This document shows, one piece after another, positions 1 to 7,156 of a DNA stretch of 8,536 nucleotides. The stretch comes from an uncultured Oscillospiraceae bacterium. GTDB lineage: Bacteria > Bacillota > Clostridia > UBA1381. Each line of letters opens with the position of its first letter. Position 1 is the stretch's first letter. Under the pieces are notes generated by a model that saw only the letters and a list, made by a program, of their open reading frames with translations, was not told where the DNA came from and made no database searches. Where the stretch lies: NCBI GenBank assembly GCA_945876665.1, contig CAMCPC010000039.1:1-8536 (forward strand), given 5' to 3'. The translations under genes were made by a program, and so were the position numbers.

Positions 1-627
1 AAGTCCGGGGCGCAGTATTTCCACATCACCACGGAACTTATTTATGACAGTTGCCTTAATCCGTTTTCTTTCCTCGTCCTCAAGGAGCATAACTGTACCG
101 TAAAGCTGCGCAAATACACCGCCACGGTCTATATCACCCACAAGAAGTACGGGCGCGTCCGCCATTTTCGCCATACCCATATTCACAATGTCGTCCTGTT
201 TGAGATTTATCTCGGCAGGAGAGCCCGCGCCCTCAATTACGATTATATCGTATTCCGCGCTTAACGTATCGTAAGCATTCATTATATCGGGAATAAGCGA
301 CTTCTTATATTTGAAATAATCTGCCGCGCTCATGTCACCGCGCACCTTGCCGTTTACAATCACCTGTGAACCCTTGTCGCCCGTCGGCTTCAGCAGTATC
401 GGATTCATCAGCACCGACGGCTCAACACCTGCCGCCTGTGCCTGTACCACCTGCGCTCTGCCCATTTCCAGACCGTCACGCGTTATGTACGAATTGAGCG
501 CCATATTCTGCGACTTGAACGGCGCAACAGAGTAGCCGTCCTGTTTAAAAATTCTGCACAGCGCCGCCGCAATTATGCTCTTGCCCGCGTTGGACATTGT
601 CCCTTGTATCATTATTGCCTTAGCCAC
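1..627 (-). CDS. cbiP: Cobyric acid synthase, N-terminal 209 residues (3' end beyond window)
   Basis: This enzyme performs the ATP- and glutamine-dependent amidation of corrin side chains b, d, e and g of adenosylcobyrinic a,c-diamide, giving adenosylcobyric acid. Only the N-terminal dethiobiotin-synthetase-like ATPase domain is in the window; the glutaminase domain lies past base 1. I translated the strand by hand and it is open throughout. It starts (V/M)[16 protein letters not shown], a P-loop typical of CobQ/CbiP, followed by [57 protein letters not shown] and INKFRGD, all family hallmarks that separate it from CbiA. The start is GTG at 627, which overlaps the cobD stop by 8 bp (GTGGCTAA), with a GGGTGAT stretch just upstream as a modest ribosome site. 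Family members are about 500 residues long, so roughly 40% is present. Identity is firm. The name cobQ is used for the same protein in other species. Confidence 0.95.
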   Translation of the reverse strand, partial: MAKAIMIQGTMSNAGKSIIAAALCRIFKQDGYSVAPFKSQNMALNSYITRDGLEMGRAQVVQAQAAGVEPSVLMNPILLKPTGDKGSQVIVNGKVRGDMSAADYFKYKKSLIPDIMNAYDTLSAEYDIIVIEGAGSPAEINLKQDDIVNMGMAKMADAPVLLVGDIDRGGVFAQLYGTVMLLEDEERKRIKATVINKFRGDVEILRPGL

Positions 628-1627
628 AAATATCACCCAATTCCCTGATTAATTCCGCATTTTCCTCATGCTTTTTCACCGCAATGCGGTAAAAGCTGCC
701 GTCAAGTCCTCTGAAATTGTCACAGCACCGTATCAGTATTCCCCTGTCAAGCAGCGCTTTGCCAATTCCCCTTGCGCCCTTTATCAGCATAAAATTCGTT
801 TCTGATTTGAACACCTTAAACCCAAGCCTTTTTAACTCCGTACTAAGGTACTCACGCTCTGCTTTTATAATTTCACGGCTTTTTATGAGATATTCCTCAT
901 CACCAACCGCCGCAAGTCCGGCAGAGAGCGCCGCTGCTGACACGTTCCACGCGGGAAGCTGATTTTTTATGTCCCCACAAAATTTAGTGTCCCCAATCAT
1001 ATATCCAAGGCGCAGTCCCGCCATTGCATATGTTTTGGTAAACGCCTTTATAACAGGCAGTCTGCCCTTCATTGAATACCCCTGCGCCAAATCCATAAAG
1101 CATTCGTCAACCACGCAAATGATATTATTTTCAGCGCAAATGTCCGCCGCCCGTTCCATTATGGTTTTTTCCGCAATACTACCTGTGGGATTATTCGGAT
1201 TGCAGACGAACACCATATCAATTCCGCTTAATCTTTCAAGAAAATCGCTTTTTATACAAAATCCGTTTTCCTCCGTAAGTGTGTAATACTCAATCTCACA
1301 GCCGACACTTCTTAATGCTCTTTCATATTCCGAAAATGTCGGCGCGATAAGCAGCGCCCTTTTCGGCATAACCGCGCGCACAACGGCAAAAATCATTTCC
1401 GCAGCGCCGTTGGAGCATACCACGTTTTTCACGCTTACACCCTCATGTTCCGCTATCGCATTACGCAGCGAGGTGTATTCCATATCGGGATAAACATCAA
1501 AACAGTTCGCGCTGTTTAGTACCGCATTTTTCACTTTTTCGCTTATTCCGAGCGGATTGGTGTTTACCGAAAAATCCAGACGCACGCTGTTTCTGTAAAT
1601 ATCTCCGCCGTGTTCAAATTCTCTCAT
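620..1627 (-). CDS. cobD: L-threonine-O-3-phosphate decarboxylase (PLP enzyme, aminotransferase fold)
   Basis: This enzyme decarboxylates threonine phosphate to (R)-1-amino-2-propanol O-2-phosphate, the arm that CbiB attaches to the corrin. It is a 335-residue fold-type I PLP protein. Visible motifs are [11 protein letters not shown] (18-27), NPNNPTG (143-149), DECF (174-177), the PLP-lysine segment [15 protein letters not shown] with K198, and YRIAV near the C-terminus with the substrate-binding Arg. The histidinol-phosphate aminotransferase HisC is the close look-alike, but the operon position beside cbiB favours CobD. I chose ATG 1627 because it overlaps the cbiB stop as ATGA and begins MREFEHGGD, as relatives do. 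An in-frame ATG at 1663 would add 12 residues lying inside cbiB with no family counterpart. The ribosome site is weak, consistent with translational coupling. Residues 212-215 (GDTK) are encoded by one copy of the dispersed DNA word, with a second half-copy encoding GDIK nearby. Confidence 0.92.
   Translation of the reverse strand: MREFEHGGDIYRNSVRLDFSVNTNPLGISEKVKNAVLNSANCFDVYPDMEYTSLRNAIAEHEGVSVKNVVCSNGAAEMIFAVVRAVMPKRALLIAPTFSEYERALRSVGCEIEYYTLTEENGFCIKSDFLERLSGIDMVFVCNPNNPTGSIAEKTIMERAADICAENNIICVVDECFMDLAQGYSMKGRLPVIKAFTKTYAMAGLRLGYMIGDTKFCGDIKNQLPAWNVSAAALSAGLAAVGDEEYLIKSREIIKAEREYLSTELKRLGFKVFKSETNFMLIKGARGIGKALLDRGILIRCCDNFRGLDGSFYRIAVKKHEENAELIRELGDICG
963..994 (-). repeat. Dispersed DNA word, compound copy in cobD
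   Basis: The coding strand reads GGGGACACTAAA, then TTTTGTG, then a second partial copy GGGACATAAA. It encodes [11 protein letters not shown]. Bases 977-993 match 6240-6256 in cbiA at 16 of 17 positions, so this copy is longer than the 12-base core. Confidence 0.75.
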
Positions 1628-2595
1628 ACAACACACCCGACCGCAATTTTTATTCCAAGACATATCACAAGCGCAATCACCGCCGTCATATACATAAGCC
1701 TGTTTGCGTGCATTATATCCGTATACTGAACGTCCTTTATGCTGTCGCCTATGAACGGCTTTTTATATAGCTCGCCGAAATAATACGCGTCACCCGCAAG
1801 CTGTATACGAAGCGCCCCCGCCATGACGGACTCCGTCTGGGCGCTGTTGGGACTTGCGTGCTTATGCGCGTCACGCTTATGGATATATGACGCATTTTTG
1901 CTGTCCAAGCCGAGAAGTTTTGACGCAAAAATCATCAGACCTGCCGATATTCTTGACGGTATGTAGTTCACCGCGTCATCAAGCTTTGCGGCGGCTTTGC
2001 CGAAATTGATGTATTTGTCATTCTTGTAACCCACCATCGAATCCATTGTGTTTATCGCCTTATAAATGCACCCAAAAACCGCGCCGCCTATCGTCATATA
2101 TATGAGCGGCGCAATCACTCCGTCCGATGTGTTTTCTGCAACGGTTTCCACCGCCGCCTTTGTTATGCCAACATCGTCAAGGCTCTGCGTGTCACGTCCC
2201 ACAATCATTGACACGTCTTTTCGTGCGCCCTCAATATCGCCGCGCATAAGAGATGAATACACCTTCATGCTTGATTTTTTAAGTGAAGAAGCCGCAAGCA
2301 TAAAATAACATATTACCGTTTCAACCGCAACACCCAGAAACACATTAAACCTGTATGCAAAAAACAAAATTGCAAGCGGCACTCCGCCGCTCACCACAAT
2401 CACAAACAACACCATTAATATGCCGCCGATAAATTCACCCGATTTTGTTTTCGGGAAAATTCCGCGTATTGCCTTTTCAAGAGCTGAAATCAATCCGCCC
2501 ATAAGCCGTATCGGATGCAGCGCAAAATTCGGGTCGCCGAATATTAAATCCAGCAAAAAACCAATTCCCAATGCAACCGTATGTGCTATAATCAT
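1624..2595 (-). CDS. cbiB: Adenosylcobinamide-phosphate synthase, integral membrane protein
   Basis: CbiB condenses adenosylcobyric acid with aminopropanol phosphate to form adenosylcobinamide phosphate at the cytoplasmic membrane. The 323-residue protein has several hydrophobic segments: near the N-terminus (about 2-18), about 57-105 (two or more helices), around 165-180, and a C-terminal helix (about 298-322). Family motifs are DLIFGDPNFALHPIRLMG near the start, ENTSDGVIAPLIYM and NTMDSMVGYKND in the middle, and an HASPNSAQTESVMAGAL stretch towards the end. Length is usual for CbiB (about 310-330). The ATG at 2595 lies 6 bp after the cobC stop, and a GAGAGG ribosome site sits in the last cobC codons. 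It overlaps cobD by 4 bp (ATGA), which ties together the two genes for making and attaching aminopropanol. In Pseudomonas nomenclature this protein is called CobD, so the symbol can mislead. Confidence 0.95.
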   Translation of the reverse strand: MIIAHTVALGIGFLLDLIFGDPNFALHPIRLMGGLISALEKAIRGIFPKTKSGEFIGGILMVLFVIVVSGGVPLAILFFAYRFNVFLGVAVETVICYFMLAASSLKKSSMKVYSSLMRGDIEGARKDVSMIVGRDTQSLDDVGITKAAVETVAENTSDGVIAPLIYMTIGGAVFGCIYKAINTMDSMVGYKNDKYINFGKAAAKLDDAVNYIPSRISAGLMIFASKLLGLDSKNASYIHKRDAHKHASPNSAQTESVMAGALRIQLAGDAYYFGELYKKPFIGDSIKDVQYTDIMHANRLMYMTAVIALVICLGIKIAVGCVV

Positions 2596-2601
2596 TTATT
2601 T

Positions 2602-3153
2602 TTACCTCTCTATCTTAACCATATTATCCGCCTGTTTTGTATCGGGATTATACTCAAACACATATCCACCGCCGTTTTTTACCTGATAATCGTAAAAACC
2701 GCCGCCGAACAGCCTTTGCATAATTGCCATAATGCTGCCGCCGTGAATAACGAAGGCGGTGTCTGCCGTTTCACCGTCAGTCATTTCAAAAAATCCCTCA
2801 ACGCACCGATTTACAAAATCCTCATGCGCCTCACCGTTTGGAAACGGCATCGTGCCGCTGCTGTCAAGCCACTTCTGGTAATCGGCATTATCCTTTAAAT
2901 CCTCATAGGATTTATTTTCAAAGTCACCGAAATCACATTCACGAAGTTTCTCACAAATTTCAATCGGCTTGTCCGGGTATATAAACCGCGCCGTCTGCAC
3001 ACACCGTTTCATGGGACTTGACACTATTCTTTTGCAGTCGGGGTACTCGCCCCCAAGACATTTAGTGTCCCTCAAATCCTCGTCGGTTACGCCGATATAT
3101 CTTCTCTTGTAATTCCCCTCTGTCATTCCGTGACGTATCAGTATAATTTTCAT
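2602..3153 (-). CDS. cobC: Alpha-ribazole-5'-phosphate phosphatase (histidine phosphatase family)
   Basis: CobC removes the 5' phosphate from alpha-ribazole phosphate (or from adenosylcobalamin phosphate) in nucleotide-loop assembly. The 183-residue protein has the family signature LIRHGMTEGN with catalytic H8, the SSPMKRCVQTA segment (45-55) with R50, acidic residue E72 in REC-DFGDFEN, and the second catalytic histidine H137 in VIHGGS. Other phosphoglycerate-mutase-like phosphatases share these motifs, so the cobC call rests partly on its place between cobU-like and cbiB. The start ATG at 3153 overlaps the upstream stop as ATGA, with only a weak ribosome site. The segment between GVTDEDL and SSP (about residues 28-44) seems several residues shorter than in CobC proteins I can recall, and it carries a copy of the dispersed DNA word (RDTK, 28-31). 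The catalytic set is intact, so the gene looks functional. Confidence 0.88.
   Translation of the reverse strand: MKIILIRHGMTEGNYKRRYIGVTDEDLRDTKCLGGEYPDCKRIVSSPMKRCVQTARFIYPDKPIEICEKLRECDFGDFENKSYEDLKDNADYQKWLDSSGTMPFPNGEAHEDFVNRCVEGFFEMTDGETADTAFVIHGGSIMAIMQRLFGGGFYDYQVKNGGGYVFEYNPDTKQADNMVKIER
3061..3071 (-). repeat. Dispersed DNA word, copy in cobC
   Basis: Exact 11-mer GGGACACTAAA on the coding strand, encoding (R)DTK at residues 28-31. It is followed by a G-run (GGGGGC) at a spacing similar to the second half of the compound copies in cobD and cbiA. Confidence 0.7.
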
Positions 3154-3521
3154 TTTATCTTATTACCTATTCCGCACACAACCCTTATAACATTTTCCGC
3201 TTTTTCTGCAAGATAACAGCTTATCCTGCCTACCGCCTCGCGCCATTCGCGGTCGAATTTGTTAACAGGCACAACACCATATCCGATTTCATCGGATATA
3301 ATGATTATATCAGGGTTGTCCGCTATGAGTCTTTGTATATGCGCCATCGGGTCGCCGCCGTCAAGCATAATCTTTTTTATAAGCAAATGCAAATCACGCA
3401 CCGCCTGTGCCGTTTTCAGCCTGTCATACTCTGCGTCATAGCCTGCAATCTCACTTACGTTCATTTCCCGCATGACATATTCGCCCTTGCCCGAATACCG
3501 TCCTCCGAACACAAAAATCAA
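3150..3521 (-). CDS. Short CobU-like protein (adenosylcobinamide kinase/guanylyltransferase family), TTG start
   Basis: This 123-residue protein is related to CobU but much shorter (CobU is about 170-180). It keeps a P-loop-like GGRYSGKG (6-13) and the C-terminal CobU signature SDEIGYGVVP (76-85), then REWREAVGR (91-99) and VIRVVCGIGNKIK. It lacks the middle block YIATxxxxDxE...HRxxR, which contains the histidine that is guanylylated in true CobU. It may therefore have no guanylyltransferase activity, and its role is unknown; a helper or specialised kinase acting with the full-length CobU is a guess. The start is TTG at 3521, overlapping the cobS stop as TTGA, with GGAGG nine bases upstream. 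Upstream in-frame ATG codons reaching 3716 lie wholly inside cobS, and the added residues look like out-of-frame translation. Short proteins like this sit beside cobS and cobC in some Clostridia (from memory). Confidence 0.82.
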   Translation of the reverse strand: MIFVFGGRYSGKGEYVMREMNVSEIAGYDAEYDRLKTAQAVRDLHLLIKKIMLDGGDPMAHIQRLIADNPDIIIISDEIGYGVVPVNKFDREWREAVGRISCYLAEKAENVIRVVCGIGNKIK

Positions 3522-4282
3522 ACCAATCTTCCTCCTATAACAATTACGATAACCGTAATCAGCTCGCACATCTGTATAAACCAACCGCAGGTGTCGCCTG
3601 TTATTCCGCCGATTTTTTTTGCTATGAAAAACTTGTAATACAGCACAAGCAGCATAAGCATAAGCAACACTGCGCCGCCTATATATGGACTTAAGAATAT
3701 CATGACAAGTCCGCACGCTGCAAGCATAAGAATTGTCACAATGAGCGTAACCGCCTTATTGATTGATGACGAAAACTCATACAGAAGTCCCGTATTTTTC
3801 GCCGTTTTCATAAGCACTATTTCTATCGCGCAGAGCGCCCTTGACATCACAAACCCAAGCGAAATCATGGCTGTTTCGCCGTAAATCGTTATCTCGTTCA
3901 TAAACCCGAAATACAGCAGATAATACATAACCGCGCTTATAATTCCGAACGCGCCCACATGCGGGTCGCTCAGAATTTCAAGCCTTTTCTGCTTGTTCCC
4001 GTATGAGTGCAGCGCGTCGCTTGTGTCAATAAATCCGTCCGCATGAATCCCGCCTGTGACGAAAACAGGTATTGCCGCAGCCACCGCCGCAAAGCAGGCA
4101 TTGTTTATATTAAGCTTCAGACAGACCGTAAACCACAGCATAAGAATTCCGCCAATCACCGCGCCCACAAGCGGCAGAAAGCAGATTACATATCTCATAT
4201 TTTCCTTGCTCCAGTACACATTGGGCATGGGAATTTTTGAATACATCGAAAATGCAAGACATAAAGATTTTAATATTCTCAC
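3518..4282 (-). CDS. cobS: Adenosylcobinamide-GDP ribazoletransferase (cobalamin synthase), membrane protein
   Basis: CobS joins adenosylcobinamide-GDP and alpha-ribazole (or its phosphate) to give adenosylcobalamin (phosphate), the final assembly step, at the membrane. The 254-residue protein is very hydrophobic, with helices at about 33-55, 62-76, 108-130, 133-155, 172-215 (two) and 238-251. The signature block TGGIHADGFIDTSDA (76-90), followed by RLEILSDPHVGAFG (100-113), matches the acidic metal-binding motif TGxxHxDGxxDxxDG of the family. GDTCGWFIQMCE near the end is also typical. Translation starts at GTG 4282: a strong GGAGGGG site lies 6 bases upstream, and the nearby ATG at 4284 is followed at once by TGA. 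It follows cobU after the window's longest gap (19 bp) and its stop overlaps the start of the short cobU-like gene. Confidence 0.95.
   Translation of the reverse strand: MRILKSLCLAFSMYSKIPMPNVYWSKENMRYVICFLPLVGAVIGGILMLWFTVCLKLNINNACFAAVAAAIPVFVTGGIHADGFIDTSDALHSYGNKQKRLEILSDPHVGAFGIISAVMYYLLYFGFMNEITIYGETAMISLGFVMSRALCAIEIVLMKTAKNTGLLYEFSSSINKAVTLIVTILMLAACGLVMIFLSPYIGGAVLLMLMLLVLYYKFFIAKKIGGITGDTCGWFIQMCELITVIVIVIGGRLV
3531..3535 (-). promoter_or_regulatory. Ribosome binding site supporting the TTG start of the short cobU-like gene
   Basis: GGAGG on the minus strand lies nine bases before TTG 3521, inside the last codons of cobS. It is the reason for preferring this non-ATG start. No ATG with a comparable site is available before the P-loop. 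Confidence 0.75.
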
Positions 4283-4288
4283 ATTAAA

Positions 4289-4295
4289 CCCCTCC
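4289..4295 (-). promoter_or_regulatory. Ribosome binding site for cobS (decides the GTG start)
   Basis: GGAGGGG sits six bases before GTG 4282 in the 19-bp cobU-cobS gap. An ATG two bases earlier (4284) reads ATG-TGA and cannot be the start, so GTG is selected. The gap holds no recognisable terminator or promoter. Confidence 0.8.
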
Positions 4296-4301
4296 GAAAA
4301 A

Positions 4302-4805
4302 TTATTTTAATCTGACAGCCGTTTTGTACACCACCTCATAAACTGCGTCAGCCATTTTTGCGATTTTGCAGTTCACAGCGCCGATATTTTTCATATACTG
4401 TTCAGTGCCGTCATCATATTCAATGCCGTCAGACGAAATTTCATTTGTCACGACAACAAGATTGCCGCAGCGGTCAAGCAAATGCGCCATGCCGCGCATT
4501 ATCTCACTTACCGTATCGTATGCGCCGTTGGGCGAAAACATCAGATTCGCCGTCAGATTTGACACACATTCCAAAAGCACAGTATCGGCTGTTTGCATCA
4601 CATCGCTAAGACTTCCGTAACATTCCACAGTCCGAAATCCCTTGCCCTCGCGCATTTTTCTGTGCCGTTCAATCCGCTTTACGCACTCTGCGTCTTGCGG
4701 CTTCATCGTCGCTATGTACAGCATATCGCCACCAAAATCAGCGGCTGTCTTTTCGGCAAATTCACTTTTTCCGCTGCCGCTGCCGCCCGTTATCAGCACA
4801 AGCAT
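4302..4805 (-). CDS. cobU: Adenosylcobinamide kinase / adenosylcobinamide-phosphate guanylyltransferase
   Basis: CobU phosphorylates adenosylcobinamide and then transfers GMP to give adenosylcobinamide-GDP, the substrate of CobS. The 167-residue protein has the P-loop GGSGSGKS (7-14), YIATMKPQDAE (30-40), and RIERHRKMR (44-52), in which H48 aligns with the histidine that carries GMP in Salmonella CobU. LLECVSNLTANLMF (77-90) corresponds to the family LVDCLTxWLxNLL block. The C-terminal third is diverged: NEISSDGIEYDD (121-132) takes the place of the usual NEVGxGIVP, and the following RxFRDxxGxxNQ block is reduced to MKNIGAVNCKIA. That same block is well kept in the short cobU-like protein downstream of cobS. 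The ATG directly abuts the cobT stop (TAAATG), with AAGGAG in the last cobT codons. Confidence 0.92.
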   Translation of the reverse strand: MLVLITGGSGSGKSEFAEKTAADFGGDMLYIATMKPQDAECVKRIERHRKMREGKGFRTVECYGSLSDVMQTADTVLLECVSNLTANLMFSPNGAYDTVSEIMRGMAHLLDRCGNLVVVTNEISSDGIEYDDGTEQYMKNIGAVNCKIAKMADAVYEVVYKTAVRLK

Positions 4806-5840
4806 TTATTCCAGCTCCTTATATTCCTCAACATTAATATCATTGAAAGTAGACATTTCATTATACACGCACAGTGCCGTATCAAGCGCGGAAAGCAGCA
4901 TGACACCGCCCGTACCTTCGCCAAGACACATCATAGCGTCAATCGGCGCGCGTTTTCCAAGAATTTTTAAAACCTCCTCCGCAGCGCTTTCCTTTGACAC
5001 ATGTGACGCTATCATAAAATCTCGGCTTTCTTCGCAAAGCCTGTATGCGCAAAGCGCCGCAACGGCTGATATAAATCCATCAATCACTATCGGCACGCCG
5101 TAAACCGCGCCGCCGATAAACGCGCCCGCCATTGCGGCTATGTCATATCCGCCTACCTTTGCAATCACGTCAAGCGCATCATTTTTATCAGGTTTGTGCA
5201 GCGCAATAGACTTTTTTATAACCTCAATCTTTCTTTCAAGTCCTTTACTCGAAAGTCCCGCGCCTCTGCCCGTCACCTTTGCCGCGTCCTTTTCCAAAAG
5301 GACGCTCGCCACAGCGGAGCTTGTGGTTGTGTTGCCGATACCCATTTCACCTGTCACGATTATTTTATAGCCCTGTTTGCTCAGTTCTCCGACACAGTCA
5401 ATCCCTACCTGCACCGCCTTTTGCGCTTGCTCATAGGTCATAGCACTTTCATGGAGCATATTTTTTGTACCATAGGATATTTTTCTGTTTACCGCGCCCA
5501 CTACATCGCGCGCCACACCCACATCAACAGGTATCACGTCCGCGTTCACATGACGCGCCATCGCGCACACACTCGTTTCGCCTTTGGCAAAGTTTTCGGT
5601 CACAATCGCCGTTACCTCCTGCCCCGTCTGTGTAACACCCTCGCACACAACTCCGTTGTCGGCGCACATAGCAAGCACGCACCGCTTGCTTATATCTACA
5701 TTATGTGTCCCCTGTATGCCCGCAATATCTGTAACAATGTCCTCGAATACACCAAGGCTGTGCAGCGGCTTTGCAATGGAATTCCATTTCTTCACCGCGT
5801 TTTCCCTTGCGGCTATATCAATTTTCTTTACCTTGTACAT
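4806..5840 (-). CDS. cobT: Nicotinate-nucleotide:dimethylbenzimidazole phosphoribosyltransferase
   Basis: CobT transfers phosphoribose from nicotinate mononucleotide to the lower-ligand base (dimethylbenzimidazole or a similar base), giving the alpha-ribazole phosphate used by CobS/CobC. The 344-residue length is normal (about 350). Motifs in order are IQGTHN (42-47), MCADNGVVCEGVTQ (58-71), TGEMGIGNTTTSSA (163-176), TGRGAGLSSKGL (190-201), GGYDIAAMAGAFIGGA (230-245) and LGEGTGGVMLL (306-316), with E308 matching the catalytic glutamate of Salmonella CobT. ATG 5840 overlaps the cbiA end by 13 bp and has GAGGAG five bases upstream, so the start is well supported. Which base it uses cannot be read from the sequence, and no dimethylbenzimidazole synthesis genes are in the window. 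Codons 43-47 coincide with a partial copy of the dispersed DNA word, at a conserved IQGT motif. Confidence 0.96.
   Translation of the reverse strand: MYKVKKIDIAARENAVKKWNSIAKPLHSLGVFEDIVTDIAGIQGTHNVDISKRCVLAMCADNGVVCEGVTQTGQEVTAIVTENFAKGETSVCAMARHVNADVIPVDVGVARDVVGAVNRKISYGTKNMLHESAMTYEQAQKAVQVGIDCVGELSKQGYKIIVTGEMGIGNTTTSSAVASVLLEKDAAKVTGRGAGLSSKGLERKIEVIKKSIALHKPDKNDALDVIAKVGGYDIAAMAGAFIGGAVYGVPIVIDGFISAVAALCAYRLCEESRDFMIASHVSKESAAEEVLKILGKRAPIDAMMCLGEGTGGVMLLSALDTALCVYNEMSTFNDINVEEYKELE
5703..5712 (-). repeat. Dispersed DNA word, variant copy in cobT
   Basis: GGGGACACAT on the coding strand, encoding GTH of the conserved IQGT segment. Because the protein motif is conserved, this copy could be coincidental. 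Confidence 0.4.
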
Positions 5841-7156
5841 TTATACTCCTCACAGCTTTTTATAAAGTTTTTCGCAAATTCAATATTCGCATAAAAATGT
5901 ATATGCGGGAACCCTGCAAACAGATTTTTGTCTGTGTTCACGCACTCCCATACTTTTCCGTTCTTTTCAGCAATAAATCCGTTTCCGCAGCAGTCGCTGT
6001 CAAAATAATGAAATTCCCTCGCGCGGATTTTATCGCCTTTTTGGCATAATATATTGTCACTCTGCGCTGTCATTTCCATATATCCGAAACGCTGTAATCT
6101 TTCCGTTTTATGACACACGCCCTTTATCACTCCCGCCATTTTGTGTCCCCTGCCGTTAATGTCCTCCATAACTTCATGCAGGTACATAAATCCGCCGCAT
6201 TCGGCAATACACGGCACACCGCTTTTTATTGTGTCCCTCACAGAATTTAGTGTCCCTGTATTCTTTTCAAGAATATCCGCGTACAGTTCTGGATAACCGC
6301 CGCCCAAAATCAGTCCGTCACATTCGGGAACGCTCTCATTTTCAAGCGGACTGAATTCAATAATCTCCGCGCCAAGCTCACGCAGCAGTTGCAAATTGTC
6401 CTCATAATAAAAGCAAAAGGCTCTGTCGCGTGCCACAGCTATTTTTACATTAGCTATTTTTTCAATATCGGGAGCATTAGTTTTAGTGTCCCCACTGTCG
6501 GCAATTTCAAGAATTTTATCTATGTCGATATACTTTTGGGCATATTGGGCAAGAGTGTTCATTCTGTACCTTATATCAGAAATTTCCTGTGCCGTAATAA
6601 GTCCGAGATGACGGCTGCCAAGCTGCACTTCTTTAATATACGGCATAAACCCAAGCGGCACTATTCCAATCTTTCTGCACTCGTCCGCCATATCCTTGTA
6701 CAGCTTTTCGGTCAGATTATTGAAAATCACGCCGACAATATTATTATTTTTAAAGTCCTTAAAACCCTTTATGGCCGCCATTGCGGAAAGGCTCATGCCC
6801 TTGCAGTTCACCACAAGCACAACGTTTGTGTCGGTAATCTGCGAAAGCTCATAGGAGCTGCCCTTTTCCGTAAAGGACAGACCGTCATAAAAGCCCATAA
6901 CACCCTCAATCACAGAAATATCGCCGCCGTTTTTATGCAGCAGATAATTCACAGTATCTCTGTCCATAAGGTAGCTGTCAAGGTTATATGCGGCAGTTCC
7001 TATAACAGTTTTATGAAACATCGGATCAATATAATCAGGACCGCATTTAAATGAAGACACATTTAAATTCCTGTTCACAAGCGCCTGCAAAATCGCACAC
7101 GTAACAGTAGTTTTTCCGCAGCCGCTGTTTGTGCCGGCAATCATTATTCTTTTCAT
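5828..7156 (-). CDS. cbiA: Cobyrinic acid a,c-diamide synthase (glutamine-hydrolysing)
   Basis: CbiA amidates the a and c side chains of (cobalt-)cobyrinic acid using ATP and glutamine. The 442-residue protein has an N-terminal ATPase domain of dethiobiotin-synthetase type: P-loop GTNSGCGKTT (8-17), SFKCGPDYIDPMFH (35-48), and VIEGVMGFYDG (82-92). The C-terminal class I glutamine amidotransferase domain has LILGGGYPELY (282-292), the catalytic cysteine C320 in IAECGGFMYL, RAREFHYFDSD (378-388), and the terminal histidine in FPHIHFYAN (H418 or H420). GPDYIDP and the YPELY/ECGG pair separate CbiA from CbiP. ATG 7156 overlaps the cbiET stop as ATGA. Four full or partial copies of the dispersed DNA word fall in this gene: one in the interdomain linker (222-225), two around 301-311, and one at 336-339. 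Confidence 0.96.
   Translation of the reverse strand: MKRIMIAGTNSGCGKTTVTCAILQALVNRNLNVSSFKCGPDYIDPMFHKTVIGTAAYNLDSYLMDRDTVNYLLHKNGGDISVIEGVMGFYDGLSFTEKGSSYELSQITDTNVVLVVNCKGMSLSAMAAIKGFKDFKNNNIVGVIFNNLTEKLYKDMADECRKIGIVPLGFMPYIKEVQLGSRHLGLITAQEISDIRYRMNTLAQYAQKYIDIDKILEIADSGDTKTNAPDIEKIANVKIAVARDRAFCFYYEDNLQLLRELGAEIIEFSPLENESVPECDGLILGGGYPELYADILEKNTGTLNSVRDTIKSGVPCIAECGGFMYLHEVMEDINGRGHKMAGVIKGVCHKTERLQRFGYMEMTAQSDNILCQKGDKIRAREFHYFDSDCCGNGFIAEKNGKVWECVNTDKNLFAGFPHIHFYANIEFAKNFIKSCEEYKCTR
5846..5851 (-). promoter_or_regulatory. Ribosome binding site for cobT inside cbiA
   Basis: GAGGAG lies five bases before ATG 5840, within the last codons of cbiA. It supports the 13-bp overlap as genuine and not a mis-called start. 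Confidence 0.8.
6139..6150 (-). repeat. Dispersed DNA word, variant copy in cbiA
   Basis: GGGGACACAAAA on the coding strand, read in a different codon phase as (R)GHK at residues 336-339. It differs from the main form by T to A after GGGGACAC. Confidence 0.6.
6223..6256 (-). repeat. Dispersed DNA word, compound copy in cbiA
   Basis: The coding strand reads GGGACACTAAA, then TTCTGTGA, then GGGACACAATAAAAA. Two words stand in tandem, as in cobD. They encode GTLN and RDTIK at residues 301-311, just before the catalytic AECGG segment. Confidence 0.75.
6481..6493 (-). repeat. Dispersed DNA word, copy in cbiA linker
   Basis: Exact GGGGACACTAAAA on the coding strand, encoding GDTK at residues 222-225 in the variable linker between the ATPase and glutaminase domains. 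The same 13-mer occurs at 7282-7294 and 8268-8280. Confidence 0.75.

Noticed and set aside
1628..1663. Upstream ATG for cobD at 1663
   Set aside because: It adds 12 residues inside cbiB with no family match. ATG 1627 gives the usual ATGA coupling and a normal N-terminus.
3522..3716. Upstream ATG extension of the short cobU-like gene to 3716
   Set aside because: The extra 65 residues overlap cobS completely and are rich in Arg, Tyr and Cys, as expected from out-of-frame reading. TTG 3521 has a good ribosome site and begins right at the P-loop strand.
4283..4301. Internal promoter, terminator or cobalamin riboswitch between genes
   Set aside because: The longest gap is 19 bp and holds only the cobS ribosome site. 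I saw no B12-box-like element or terminator hairpin anywhere in the window.
5196..5894. Long plus-strand open frame opposite cobT/cbiA (232 codons)
   Set aside because: It lies antisense to two strongly identified genes, shows no recognisable family pattern and no good ribosome site, and looks like a low-stop shadow frame.
6389..7054. Plus-strand open frame opposite cbiA (221 codons)
   Set aside because: It is antisense to the conserved ATPase domain of cbiA, with composition typical of a shadow frame and no motif.
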